DNA of 10,362 bases, from positions 1-10,362 of the forward strand of contig CAMLDR010000148.1 of the NCBI GenBank assembly GCA_946478775.1, written 5' to 3'. The stretch comes from an uncultured Flavobacteriales bacterium. Its GTDB lineage: Bacteria > Bacteroidota > Bacteroidia > Flavobacteriales > Crocinitomicaceae. The notes under the pieces were generated by a model, which ran no database searches, was not told where the DNA came from, and saw nothing but the letters and a program-made list of their open reading frames with translations. Numbering within the stretch: the first letter of the stretch is position 1; every line of letters starts with the position of its first letter. Made by a program: the position numbers and the translations under genes. Below are positions 1-6,155 of the stretch, piece after piece.

Positions 1-411
1 TGCCTGCTCAATTCCTAAGTAAAGGCATTCACGGGTAACTTCCAGTAATTTCTTTTTTGCAGCGGAAACTTCCCCGATCGCAAACGTATAAGCATGATCC
101 CCGTAATAGCCTTTGTAAATAGCGCCGCAGTCAACAGAAACGATGTCTCCTTCCTGGATTTGTCTGTCGGTTGGCAAGCCATGAACAACCTGCTCATTGA
201 CAGAAATCAGCAAAGTACTCGGACAGCCGTACAATCCCAAAAATCCCGGAATTGCATCCTGCGAACGAATGTAAGCCTCCGCCATTTTATCCAATTCCGC
301 CAGAGTAATTCCCGGACGAATGAGTTCTGCCACTTTTCCCAATGTTCTGCTTACAACCTGAGCTGCCTGGCGCATAATTTCAATTTCTTCGGCTGTTTTA
401 TATTTGATCAT
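1..411 (-). CDS. map: Type I methionine aminopeptidase (partial, C-terminus beyond window edge)
   Basis: Removes the initiator methionine from nascent cytosolic proteins. 137 N-terminal residues are present; the rest lies left of base 1. Family hallmarks are visible: a TAEEIEIMR start typical of type I enzymes, the substrate-site histidine in VNEQVVHGLP (His77), and the first two metal-ligand aspartates in SVDCGAIYKGYYGDHAY (Asp94 and Asp105). The remaining metal ligands (His, Glu, Glu) would lie outside the window. An in-frame ATG at 432 would add seven residues, but the exact TAnnTTTG box at 438-445 puts the likely transcription start at about 430-433, so the ATG at 411 with a leader of about 20 bases is preferred; it also matches the usual family N-terminus. 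In many genomes map sits in a ribosomal-protein/secY cluster, but here the upstream neighbour is a DUF4846 lipoprotein. Confidence 0.95.
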   Translation of the reverse strand, partial: MIKYKTAEEIEIMRQAAQVVSRTLGKVAELIRPGITLAELDKMAEAYIRSQDAIPGFLGLYGCPSTLLISVNEQVVHGLPTDRQIQEGDIVSVDCGAIYKGYYGDHAYTFAIGEVSAAKKKLLEVTRECLYLGIEQA

Positions 412-437
412 ACTCTTATTCAAGAAATTCATGAATG

Positions 438-445
438 CAAAGATA
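438..445 (-). promoter_or_regulatory. -7 promoter box for map
   Basis: Minus strand reads TATCTTTG, an exact match to the Bacteroidota -7 consensus TAnnTTTG, 26 bases before the preferred map start. No convincing -33 TTG at 17-23 bases was found, so the assignment rests on the -7 box and its position. Confidence 0.55.
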
Positions 446-450
446 CTTTA

Positions 451-521
451 AATTGAAAATGGATAATTGAAAAGGCAAAAGAAAAGCTAGGAAGAAAATC
501 TCAATCTTCCATTTTTCAATT
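451..521. repeat. Imperfect inverted repeat between DUF4846 gene and map
   Basis: Left arm at 451-470 (ATTGAAAATGGATAATTGA core) and right arm at 501-521 (TCAATCTTCCATTTTTCAA core) are inverted copies of each other with a few mismatches, separated by about 30 bases. The right arm overlaps the stop codon of the DUF4846 gene. The transcript could fold into a long A/U-rich hairpin, but no T-run follows it on the minus strand, so it is not a classical intrinsic terminator. It may process or protect the 3' end, or be a low-complexity intergenic repeat. Confidence 0.4.
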
Positions 522-1380
522 ATTTCGCAAACCGTTTTAACTGGAATGCTTCAAAGGTGTATTCTGCCGTGTAGATTTTCATTCTTTCTTCCAGATCATA
601 CCAGGGAGATAATCGGGAATTCATCGGGTTCATCAACACCTGGATTTCCTGTGCTGGCATGTAGCTTTGGGCTAAAAGCACCAACTTCTTTCCGTTTATA
701 TTCTCCACCATGTCGACCACAATCACTGCATGTCCGGGAGATCCGCCGCGAATCAGTACATCGCCTATTTCCACGTCTTTCAATTCAATGGAACCCAATT
801 CCTTTTCCAGCGAAAGCGTACTGGCATAATTGAAAACCGTTTCCATGTATTTTAAGAAGGAGGAATAACTTTTATCTGCCGATGCCGTTTTCTTCCAAAC
901 CGCAGCGTTGCCATTCAATCCTACCCGATAACCTTCCCGCCATTTGGCATATTCGCAATTGAAACCGCTCACAAAACGAAAATGAATGTCTGAAAAGCGG
1001 TTGTTTCGGAACAAATATTCTCCGCGTAATCGCATGACCGCATCTGCGCACTGCTGTAAATCCCTGCTGCCCACCGACATATTGATGACCGCCACATGAG
1101 CACCTTGATTTCCTTTTAAACTTCCGTCGTATAAATGTACTGCAGCACCGTGTTTTTTAAGCGGGAGATTCCGCAGGTAAAACCCAAAAGCCGTGCTGTC
1201 CTGTATTTTGCGCTCATACCCTTCCGGGGGAGAAAAGCGGGTGGCAATGGTGGTTCCCGAAGTGTCAATGATTTGCTCATTCGTGTAAACACCATCTACT
1301 GTTTTTGGCGGAGTGAAGTCATTACAAGACACAGCTGCGATCAAAGCGATTGAAAATGCCGCAAGAGAAAGGTTATTCAT
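520..1380 (-). CDS. DUF4846 family lipoprotein
   Basis: 286 residues. The N-terminus is a short hydrophobic signal ending in a lipobox-like AVSC (Cys19), so a lipoprotein anchored in the envelope is likely, although the basic n-region is missing. The body matches what I know of the DUF4846 family: the RFSPPEGYER segment (48-57), a FYLRNLPL motif (67-74), the VHLYDG segment (81-86), the strongly conserved DLQQCADAVMRLRGEYL block (107-123), GDVLIRGGSPGHAVIVVD (206-223), AQSYMPAQ (237-244) and a terminal SPWY (258-261). The GD...GHAVIVVD segment resembles the His-containing strand of NlpC/P60-like cysteine hydrolases, with Cys142 (SGFNCEYAKW) upstream as a possible nucleophile; this is inference. 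The true function is unknown. Start is ATG; a terminator-bearing gap separates it from the upstream gene, so it is probably its own unit. Confidence 0.8.
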   Translation of the reverse strand: MNNLSLAAFSIALIAAVSCNDFTPPKTVDGVYTNEQIIDTSGTTIATRFSPPEGYERKIQDSTAFGFYLRNLPLKKHGAAVHLYDGSLKGNQGAHVAVINMSVGSRDLQQCADAVMRLRGEYLFRNNRFSDIHFRFVSGFNCEYAKWREGYRVGLNGNAAVWKKTASADKSYSSFLKYMETVFNYASTLSLEKELGSIELKDVEIGDVLIRGGSPGHAVIVVDMVENINGKKLVLLAQSYMPAQEIQVLMNPMNSRLSPWYDLEERMKIYTAEYTFEAFQLKRFAK

Positions 1381-1440
1381 AGGTTTGAGGTTTCAAGTTT
1401 GGGACAAGTTAAGAAATATCCTGTTTCAAAACATGAAAAC

Positions 1441-1468
1441 AAAAAACCGATCCATTTCTGAATCGGTT
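1441..1468 (-). terminator. Intrinsic terminator after the 1491-2525 gene
   Basis: Seven-base-pair stem (AACCGAT at 1445-1451 with ATCGGTT at 1462-1468), ten-base loop. On the minus strand the stem runs straight into six T's, a G and four more T's. It lies 22 bases beyond the stop codon of the upstream gene and separates that gene from the DUF4846 gene. Confidence 0.75.
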
Positions 1469-1490
1469 GATTTGTATCCTTTATTCGAGT

Positions 1491-2525
1491 TTACTTTCCT
1501 TTCGGAACGTGCGTATCCGTGAATTTACCTGCTGCGGAGTTCCATCCGTCGATCAGAGACGAACGCTTCTTATTCAAACTCTGGTTGGCTGCATTGTAAG
1601 TATTGACAGCTGCATTCATATCATTGACTGCTTTGTTATATCCATCCACATCTTTCTGCGTGCGTTTCTTCTCCGGGATCTCATCAAAAGCCTTTTTCAC
1701 TTTATCAAAATTTTCAGTCACCATAAAATAGTCGGACATTTTCGGTGTTTCATTCGTAGCTTCATCGATGTAGAAATTCAACAACTTTTTGGTCGCTTCG
1801 ATCATACTCTTATCATTCGCGTATGGTTTTACATCCTCCAGCTTTTTCAACCCTTCATTTGCAGTGGAGATCAAAGCATTTCTATTTTGTTCAATGGCAT
1901 TGATATCTTTTCGGTTGATAGCATCCATCAAGTACAACTCCTGCTTAAAGCTTTTAAAAAAGATCAGGTAAACTTCATTGTACGTGTGGTAAACCTCACC
2001 AGCAACTGCCATTTTCTTATCCAGCGCATCTTCTGATACGATCAGATTGATGTTGTTTGCATCAGCGAATACTTTCTGTTCCCTGTTAACCATTTCGGAT
2101 GCCTGTACCAATTTGTCGTTCGCACGGTCGCGTGCCAGCATATAAGCTTCCATTGCATCATAAGATTCTTCCGAAACTGCTTCCATGTCTACAATTTTCG
2201 CGTAATCTTCTTTCAATACCACATTGTTGATTCGCAGGTATTCGATCACCGAATCACGGAATTGAGTAGATCCGTTAAATGCTTTTGCAGATTTCGCTTT
2301 TGCCAGTGCCTGGTTGGATGTTTGAATTAATTCAGCCCTTCTTTTTTCTACTTTCCGGGCACTTTTACCATGTGAAACAGAGCTGGTGTAATCCCACATA
2401 TCCTGCTGGATCTTACCATATTCCGCTGTAAATACATTCATATACTCTACAGCTGTCTGAGCGTAGGTATTCGCCGTTCCAAGAAAGGCAATCATTAAGG
2501 TGATTTTAAAGATTTGATTTCTCAT
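1491..2525 (-). CDS. Secreted helical protein, possibly LIC11966 family
   Basis: 344 residues. A clear signal peptide (RNQIFKITLMIAFLGTANTYA, cleavage near residue 22) directs export. The mature part is rich in Lys, Glu, Ala and Asn with few Gly or Pro, predicting a long all-helical, coiled-coil-prone protein. Segments such as FNGSTQFRDSVIEYL (about 84-98), VLKEDYAKIVDM and REQKVFADANNINL recall the LIC11966-type surface protein family (named from Leptospira, also common in Bacteroidota) and more loosely DUF3829-like proteins; I recognise this by eye only. No catalytic motif or transmembrane segment beyond the signal was seen. The gene lies 81 bases downstream of the S41 protease, so co-transcription is possible, and it ends at a good terminator. 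Function unknown. Confidence 0.7.
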   Translation of the reverse strand: MRNQIFKITLMIAFLGTANTYAQTAVEYMNVFTAEYGKIQQDMWDYTSSVSHGKSARKVEKRRAELIQTSNQALAKAKSAKAFNGSTQFRDSVIEYLRINNVVLKEDYAKIVDMEAVSEESYDAMEAYMLARDRANDKLVQASEMVNREQKVFADANNINLIVSEDALDKKMAVAGEVYHTYNEVYLIFFKSFKQELYLMDAINRKDINAIEQNRNALISTANEGLKKLEDVKPYANDKSMIEATKKLLNFYIDEATNETPKMSDYFMVTENFDKVKKAFDEIPEKKRTQKDVDGYNKAVNDMNAAVNTYNAANQSLNKKRSSLIDGWNSAAGKFTDTHVPKGK

Positions 2526-2542
2526 TTTTTCTAAGTTTTAGA

Positions 2543-2563
2543 TCCCGACAGTTACTGTAGGGA
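2543..2563. repeat. Short palindrome in the protease-to-secreted-protein gap
   Basis: TCCC-G-ACAGT-T-ACTGT-A-GGGA is a near-perfect palindrome (one mismatched pair) within the 81-base gap. It carries the ACTGTAGGGAC string that nearly recurs (ACAGTAGGGAC) in the larger palindrome at 8990-9027. It is too compact to form a standard hairpin loop and has no following T-run, so it may be a degraded REP-like unit or an operator for the downstream gene. A second small inverted repeat (GTCTG/CAGAC, about 2590-2605) sits beside it. Confidence 0.35.
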
Positions 2564-2606
2564 CTGTTTTTAAGTTGTACTAGTTCTCGTCTGCGATGAC
2601 AGACTC

Positions 2607-4694
2607 TTATTTAATCAATTGCAGCCATTCGTTCATGATCCCAATTGCTTCAAAAAGTTCAATATCTGATTTTAAACGCGTTGTAAAGTCTTCGAAATAT
2701 TTGTTCAGGATCGGGTTCTGATTGTATACCGTTTGGTCAAAAGAATTGGATTTCACTTCATATTTCCAGTCCGCCTGATCTTTCAATGTTTTAAATCGTT
2801 CCTTTGTTCTTTCTTCTTTCAGCGACTCATTCCAGTAAGTATTCAGATCAAGGGAAATCAATTGATCCTCCCCGTAACTTTTACCGATGGAATCCAACAA
2901 CTTGTAGTACGCTGCATAAATTCCTTCGGAGCGCTGCTTTTTGGAGAATGCCGCCAGTGCTTCTACCGGTAAATTAGTTGCAGCTGAGGTATAGACTATT
3001 TTTTTCTCGATTGCAGCCGGAATTAATGGATTTTGATACGTGCGTTCACGTTCTTCGATTGAATCAAAAGCGGTCATTCCCAATTCAATATCCGGCATTA
3101 CGCCCACCACCTGGTTTGACTTCCCGGTGACGCGGTACAAAATTCCACCGGTAATATTAGCATAGCCGTAATCCGGATTCTCCTGCAGATTCGAAAAATC
3201 CCCGACCAGTGGATCCAATGAATACACCATCTGACTGGTAGCTTTACCAAAGCTCGAAACTCCTACCACAATGGCTTTTTTGTAATCCTGCAGAGCGGCG
3301 GCCACGATTTCAGATGCAGAAGCACTTCCGGCATCGATCAGGATCATTAGCGGACCATCGTAAATATATCCGCGGTTAATGTCTTTCAGGATTTTCACTT
3401 CCCCGGTATTATCCTGAGTAGCTAAAATGGGTCCGTAATCAATAAAAATACCTGAAAGTGCGATCGCTTCATACAAAGAACCTCCGCCATTTCCGCGCAG
3501 ATCCAGAATCAGTCCTTCTATTCCATCTTTCTTTAATTTCAGGATGCATTTTGCCATATCGTTGGCGCAGCCCTGTTCCGTGAAAGAAGCGGAATGATTG
3601 GTATAAAAATCAGGAAGGCTGATGTAGCCGATATTTTTCTGACCGGACATCAGGGCATTCCGGATATTGTCATTATCGTTATAGACTGGCGTTTTCTCCA
3701 AATCAACCTGCACTTCTGTCCCATCTTCACTTAGTACCAACAGGGAGATTTCTTTCCCCTTGAATTCTTTGAATGCTTCCGAGAGTTCTTTTAAACCGCC
3801 AACCCCGGCTTTAATTTCCAGCCAGGCTGAATTTTTCGAGCCAAATTTAATTTTCAGGATCTGGTCTCCCGTGAAAAGTTCATTGCTTAACCAGGCTGAA
3901 CTTCCCGGTAAAACATCTGTTAAGACAACCCGGTTCTGTTCGTCCAACCCATAGCTGATCCCGAATTTTTCCTTTTGGGTGGAAAGTTCTTCGATAAAAC
4001 TTTCTTTTTGAGCGGGGCTGAAATACAAACTATGCGGATCGAAGCTCATGGCGATGGCATTCAGGTACATTTCCTGCATGAGTTCTTTGCCCTGCACGAT
4101 CTCCAGGTAATTGGCATATCGCTTTTCAACCTTTGTACGGGCTCTTTTTTCGAATGGGACCAGTGAATCCTTCAGCAAAGTCTTCGATCCTTCCGGATGC
4201 ATGGAAACGATTTCATCCAAAACACTTAAGCACAGTGAATTCTCCCAAAAAGCCCTGTAATTTATTTTACTCAAACGGTCCTGTTCTTTCAGATCAAATT
4301 TCTTGGGACTGTTTAACGGAATCGGTTTACTTAAATACGCTTTTTGAATCTCCTGAATTTCTTTGCATCTCACAAGTATCATTCGTTTGAATTCATTGAA
4401 ATAATGCTGGTTTTCATTCTGAATATCTTCATTCAGTTTGGCACTTAGTCCTTTCAGATAATCCAGGTCTTCTTTTTGCAAGATCTGTTTTTTCGTATCA
4501 ATAAACCCAACTAAATAATCATGGACCTGATTCCCGAATGCGGCATCAATTGCACGGGGCTTTACGTGCTTTACCTGGATTTTCTTTACCAAAATCCGCA
4601 CATCACGGGACAGGGAATCTGCTTCTCCGGCTAATGAATAAAACGAAACGAATGTGAGTAGTAAGGTGGTTGTAAGTAAAGATCTTAGAAGCAA
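2607..4694 (-). CDS. prc: Carboxy-terminal processing protease, S41 family (Prc/Tsp type)
   Basis: Exported serine protease that degrades or trims envelope proteins from their C-terminal ends. 695 residues, close to E. coli Prc (about 680). Order: signal peptide (about 1-22), helical Prc N-terminal domain (about 40-225, ending in the characteristic SFDPHSLYFSP), PDZ domain (about 240-335), S41 core (about 350-500) and a Lys/Glu-rich C-terminal domain. The catalytic dyad is intact: Ser459 in GSASASE and Lys484 in SFGKATSQ, 25 residues apart as in Prc; the substrate-pocket strand LDLRGNGGG (397-405) is also present. The start codon is TTG. There is no in-frame ATG upstream before a stop codon, the first internal ATG is at residue 105, and the TAnnTTTG box lies only 20 bases upstream, so TTG at 4694 is the best choice. 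The symbol follows the E. coli homologue. Confidence 0.93.
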   Translation of the reverse strand: MLLRSLLTTTLLLTFVSFYSLAGEADSLSRDVRILVKKIQVKHVKPRAIDAAFGNQVHDYLVGFIDTKKQILQKEDLDYLKGLSAKLNEDIQNENQHYFNEFKRMILVRCKEIQEIQKAYLSKPIPLNSPKKFDLKEQDRLSKINYRAFWENSLCLSVLDEIVSMHPEGSKTLLKDSLVPFEKRARTKVEKRYANYLEIVQGKELMQEMYLNAIAMSFDPHSLYFSPAQKESFIEELSTQKEKFGISYGLDEQNRVVLTDVLPGSSAWLSNELFTGDQILKIKFGSKNSAWLEIKAGVGGLKELSEAFKEFKGKEISLLVLSEDGTEVQVDLEKTPVYNDNDNIRNALMSGQKNIGYISLPDFYTNHSASFTEQGCANDMAKCILKLKKDGIEGLILDLRGNGGGSLYEAIALSGIFIDYGPILATQDNTGEVKILKDINRGYIYDGPLMILIDAGSASASEIVAAALQDYKKAIVVGVSSFGKATSQMVYSLDPLVGDFSNLQENPDYGYANITGGILYRVTGKSNQVVGVMPDIELGMTAFDSIEERERTYQNPLIPAAIEKKIVYTSAATNLPVEALAAFSKKQRSEGIYAAYYKLLDSIGKSYGEDQLISLDLNTYWNESLKEERTKERFKTLKDQADWKYEVKSNSFDQTVYNQNPILNKYFEDFTTRLKSDIELFEAIGIMNEWLQLIK

Positions 4695-4714
4695 AGCAAT
4701 TGTTTTTTCGGAGA

Positions 4715-4722
4715 CAAAAGTA
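4715..4722 (-). promoter_or_regulatory. Promoter (-7 box) for the S41 protease
   Basis: Minus strand reads TACTTTTG, an exact TAnnTTTG. A TTG at 4747-4745 lies 22 bases upstream and could be the -33 element. Expected transcription start is about 4706-4710, giving a leader of 12-16 bases to the TTG start codon. A second exact match (TATCTTTG, minus strand, 4803-4810) about 100 bases upstream of the gene could be an alternative promoter. Confidence 0.55.
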
Positions 4723-4858
4723 CTACGAATTTTAATATGGAAAACAAGATTTCAAAAGATGTGCTCCCGGTTATTTTTTTTCCTCGCAGATTGCGTTGAT
4801 CTCAAAGATAAAAAAGAGTATGTGCCTATGAAATAAAGTGGACACAGTTGAGTTCGAA

Positions 4859-4884
4859 TTAAAAACCTCCGCCAAAGCGGAGGT
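4859..4884 (-). terminator. Intrinsic terminator after the TPR gene
   Basis: Perfect eight-base-pair stem ACCTCCGC (4865-4872) with GCGGAGGT (4877-4884) around a four-base loop. On the minus strand it is followed by a run of five T's, the first of which pairs in the stem. It lies 39 bases past the stop of the TPR gene and should end the rtcB-prfH-TPR transcript. Confidence 0.85.
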
Positions 4885-4893
4885 CCTTAAAAT

Positions 4894-4912
4894 TCAGTTG
4901 CTCTACCAATTG
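4894..4912 (-). other. tRNA D-arm-like stretch
   Basis: Minus strand reads CAATTGGTAGAGCAACTGA, which matches the D-loop to anticodon-stem sequence of many bacterial tRNAs (for example tRNA-Thr-like CAGTTGGTAGAGCAACTGA). No matching acceptor stem or paired T-arm surrounds it: the terminator hairpin occupies the place of the 3' half. It is not a functional tRNA; it may be a remnant or chance. It also lies inside a 19-codon reading frame (ATG at 4918, stop at 4859) that runs through the terminator and is probably not a gene. Confidence 0.3.
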
Positions 4913-4923
4913 TTTCATCTTAT

Positions 4924-5403
4924 TTACTTCAACCCCATCTTCTTCTCAATCCGCTTCTTCATTTCTTCCAGATCGGACATAAATGAACCGGTTTGGGCCA
5001 AAAGCATTGCCTGTTTAAGGAGCTTCTGCGCTTTTTTGAATTTCAACTGCTTCTCAAAAAGTAAGGCTTCGTAATAAAACAATAAACCTCTGTCGATCCC
5101 TTTTCGTTTTCTTGCAAAAGCCAGTAATTTGATCATCTCCTCAAACTCTTCCCGGATTAAAAGACAATCCAGGAAGTAAGTATATGTTTCGAGGTAGTCC
5201 ACATTTGCGGCAATTGCTTCTCTGAAATAACTGTCGGCAAGTGTATAATCTTTGAATATTTCCAAATTCACTCTTCCCATCAGGCAAAGTGCAATCGGGT
5301 TATTCTCTTCGTATGCCATTGCATAATTCAATGATTCCAAAGCTTCTTCCAGGTTGTACGGATAAGCATCCAATGCTTTCACCAGGTAACTATTTGTTGT
5401 CAT
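4924..5403 (-). CDS. Small TPR-repeat protein
   Basis: 159 residues, no signal peptide, probably cytosolic. At least three tetratricopeptide-like helix pairs can be read: EEALESLNYAMAYEENNPIALCLMGRVNLE (about 19-48), DYTLADSYFREAIAANVDYLETYTYFLDCLL (about 52-82) and GLLFYYEALLFEKQLKFKKAQKLLKQAMLLA (about 106-136), ending in a charged KKRIEKKMGLK tail. Such repeats usually serve as protein-protein scaffolds; no enzymatic motif is present. It starts 50 bases after prfH with no T-run terminator between them, only a palindrome, and ends at a strong terminator, so it may belong to the rtcB-prfH transcript. Whether it takes part in RNA repair or ribosome rescue cannot be told from sequence. Confidence 0.8.
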   Translation of the reverse strand: MTTNSYLVKALDAYPYNLEEALESLNYAMAYEENNPIALCLMGRVNLEIFKDYTLADSYFREAIAANVDYLETYTYFLDCLLIREEFEEMIKLLAFARKRKGIDRGLLFYYEALLFEKQLKFKKAQKLLKQAMLLAQTGSFMSDLEEMKKRIEKKMGLK

Positions 5404-5424
5404 AATTTCATTTTTTTTTGAATG

Positions 5425-5462
5425 GACCGCAGGGATTCGTCGTGACGAATCTCCTACCGGTT
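5425..5462. repeat. Palindrome between prfH and the TPR gene
   Basis: The core is a perfect inverted repeat GATTCGT-CGTG-ACGAATC (5434-5451), extended imperfectly by ACCGCAGG on the left and CTCCTACCGGT on the right. The right arm overlaps the 3' end of prfH. No T-run follows on the minus strand. The form (compact GC-containing palindrome with an AGGGA-type flank) resembles the element at 8990-9027 and suggests a REP-like intergenic unit, or an RNA hairpin that stabilises or processes the transcript. Confidence 0.45.
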
Positions 5463-6149
5463 CAATTCTTTGTGTAATTCCTGTTTTAATTTATTCCGTT
5501 GTTTCTTAAACGTTTTCGTTTCTTTTTTGGGCTTAAAGTCCATTCCGGAGAAAGTCCTTACCGGGTTTCCGCGTTCCAGTTCATGATGCTGCGACCAGGT
5601 CTGACTCACCACTTCGACGAGTTTTTCGCTTTGGACCTTTTCCAGCTTTTCACGGATACGTTCCCGGGCAATTTTCTTGTTCTGAAGCTGTGAACGGCTT
5701 TCCTGCACAAAAACAGTTGTTCCTGTGGGAGTGTGCGTTGCACGAACTGCTGAACTGACTTTATTGACATGCTGTCCGCCTGCTCCGCTGCTTCGAACGG
5801 ATTGGTAAACAATATCCTGTTCGTTCCAGGAAACTATTTCAGCCGGATTCACTTCAAAAACACCTACAAACCAGTTCTTTCTGCCATGATTCGGACGATA
5901 TGGACTTTTCTCTATCCATTGAATCGTCCCCAACCAGGATTGAAGGGCTTCCCCGATTGCTGTTCCTTTCACCTGAATAGTTGCAGACAGAATGGTCCCG
6001 TTTTCAGCTCCAGTAGTGCGATCCATTGTTTCGGCTTGTATGCCCTTTTGTCTCAAATCTGCGAGCAATGCGCCTAAAATCTTCCCGGCTGCCAGTTGGC
6101 ATTCCAAAGGACCTTTTGCTGTTGTGATATGTACTAATTTTGTTTCCAT
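5454..6149 (-). CDS. prfH: Peptide chain release factor H (ribosome rescue factor)
   Basis: Class I release-factor homologue, 231 residues, far shorter than RF1/RF2 (about 360). It keeps the peptidyl-hydrolase domain with the catalytic GGQ at residues 124-126 in RSSGAGGQHVNKVSSAVR, and a basic Lys-rich C-terminal tail (206-231) that should bind the ribosomal exit region. The N-terminal 100 residues are reduced compared with RF2. PrfH is known from work on E. coli to release peptides from ribosomes damaged in the 30S decoding centre, working with the RtcB encoded beside it. The N-terminal KGPLECQLAAGKILGAL and NHGRKNWFVGVF segments are typical of PrfH. ATG start six bases after the rtcB stop, so the two are almost certainly co-transcribed and translationally coupled. 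Confidence 0.92.
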   Translation of the reverse strand: METKLVHITTAKGPLECQLAAGKILGALLADLRQKGIQAETMDRTTGAENGTILSATIQVKGTAIGEALQSWLGTIQWIEKSPYRPNHGRKNWFVGVFEVNPAEIVSWNEQDIVYQSVRSSGAGGQHVNKVSSAVRATHTPTGTTVFVQESRSQLQNKKIARERIREKLEKVQSEKLVEVVSQTWSQHHELERGNPVRTFSGMDFKPKKETKTFKKQRNKLKQELHKELNR

Positions 6150-6155
6150 TTGCTG

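Noticed and set aside
430..432. Upstream ATG for map
   Set aside because: It coincides with the predicted transcription start and adds seven residues not typical of the family.
94..456. 120-codon plus-strand frame over map
   Set aside because: Antisense to the clearly conserved methionine aminopeptidase; no motif and Ser/Cys/Phe-rich translation.
1467..2036. 189-codon open frame on the plus strand
   Set aside because: It lies antisense inside the 1491-2525 gene. Its translation is rich in Ile, Phe and His with no recognisable motif, as expected of a shadow of a Lys/Asn/Glu-rich helical protein.
4820..4850. Insertion-sequence end (AAAGTGGACACAGTT-like string)
   Set aside because: It faintly resembles terminal repeats of some transposons, but no partner repeat, target duplication or transposase is present in the window.
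4859..4912. Functional tRNA gene
   Set aside because: D-arm-like sequence only; no paired acceptor stem, anticodon stem or T-stem can be formed.
4859..4918. 19-codon reading frame (starts MKQLVEQLNF) after the TPR gene
   Set aside because: It runs through both arms of the terminator hairpin and its Gly-rich end is just the translated stem. Too short and constrained to support as a gene.
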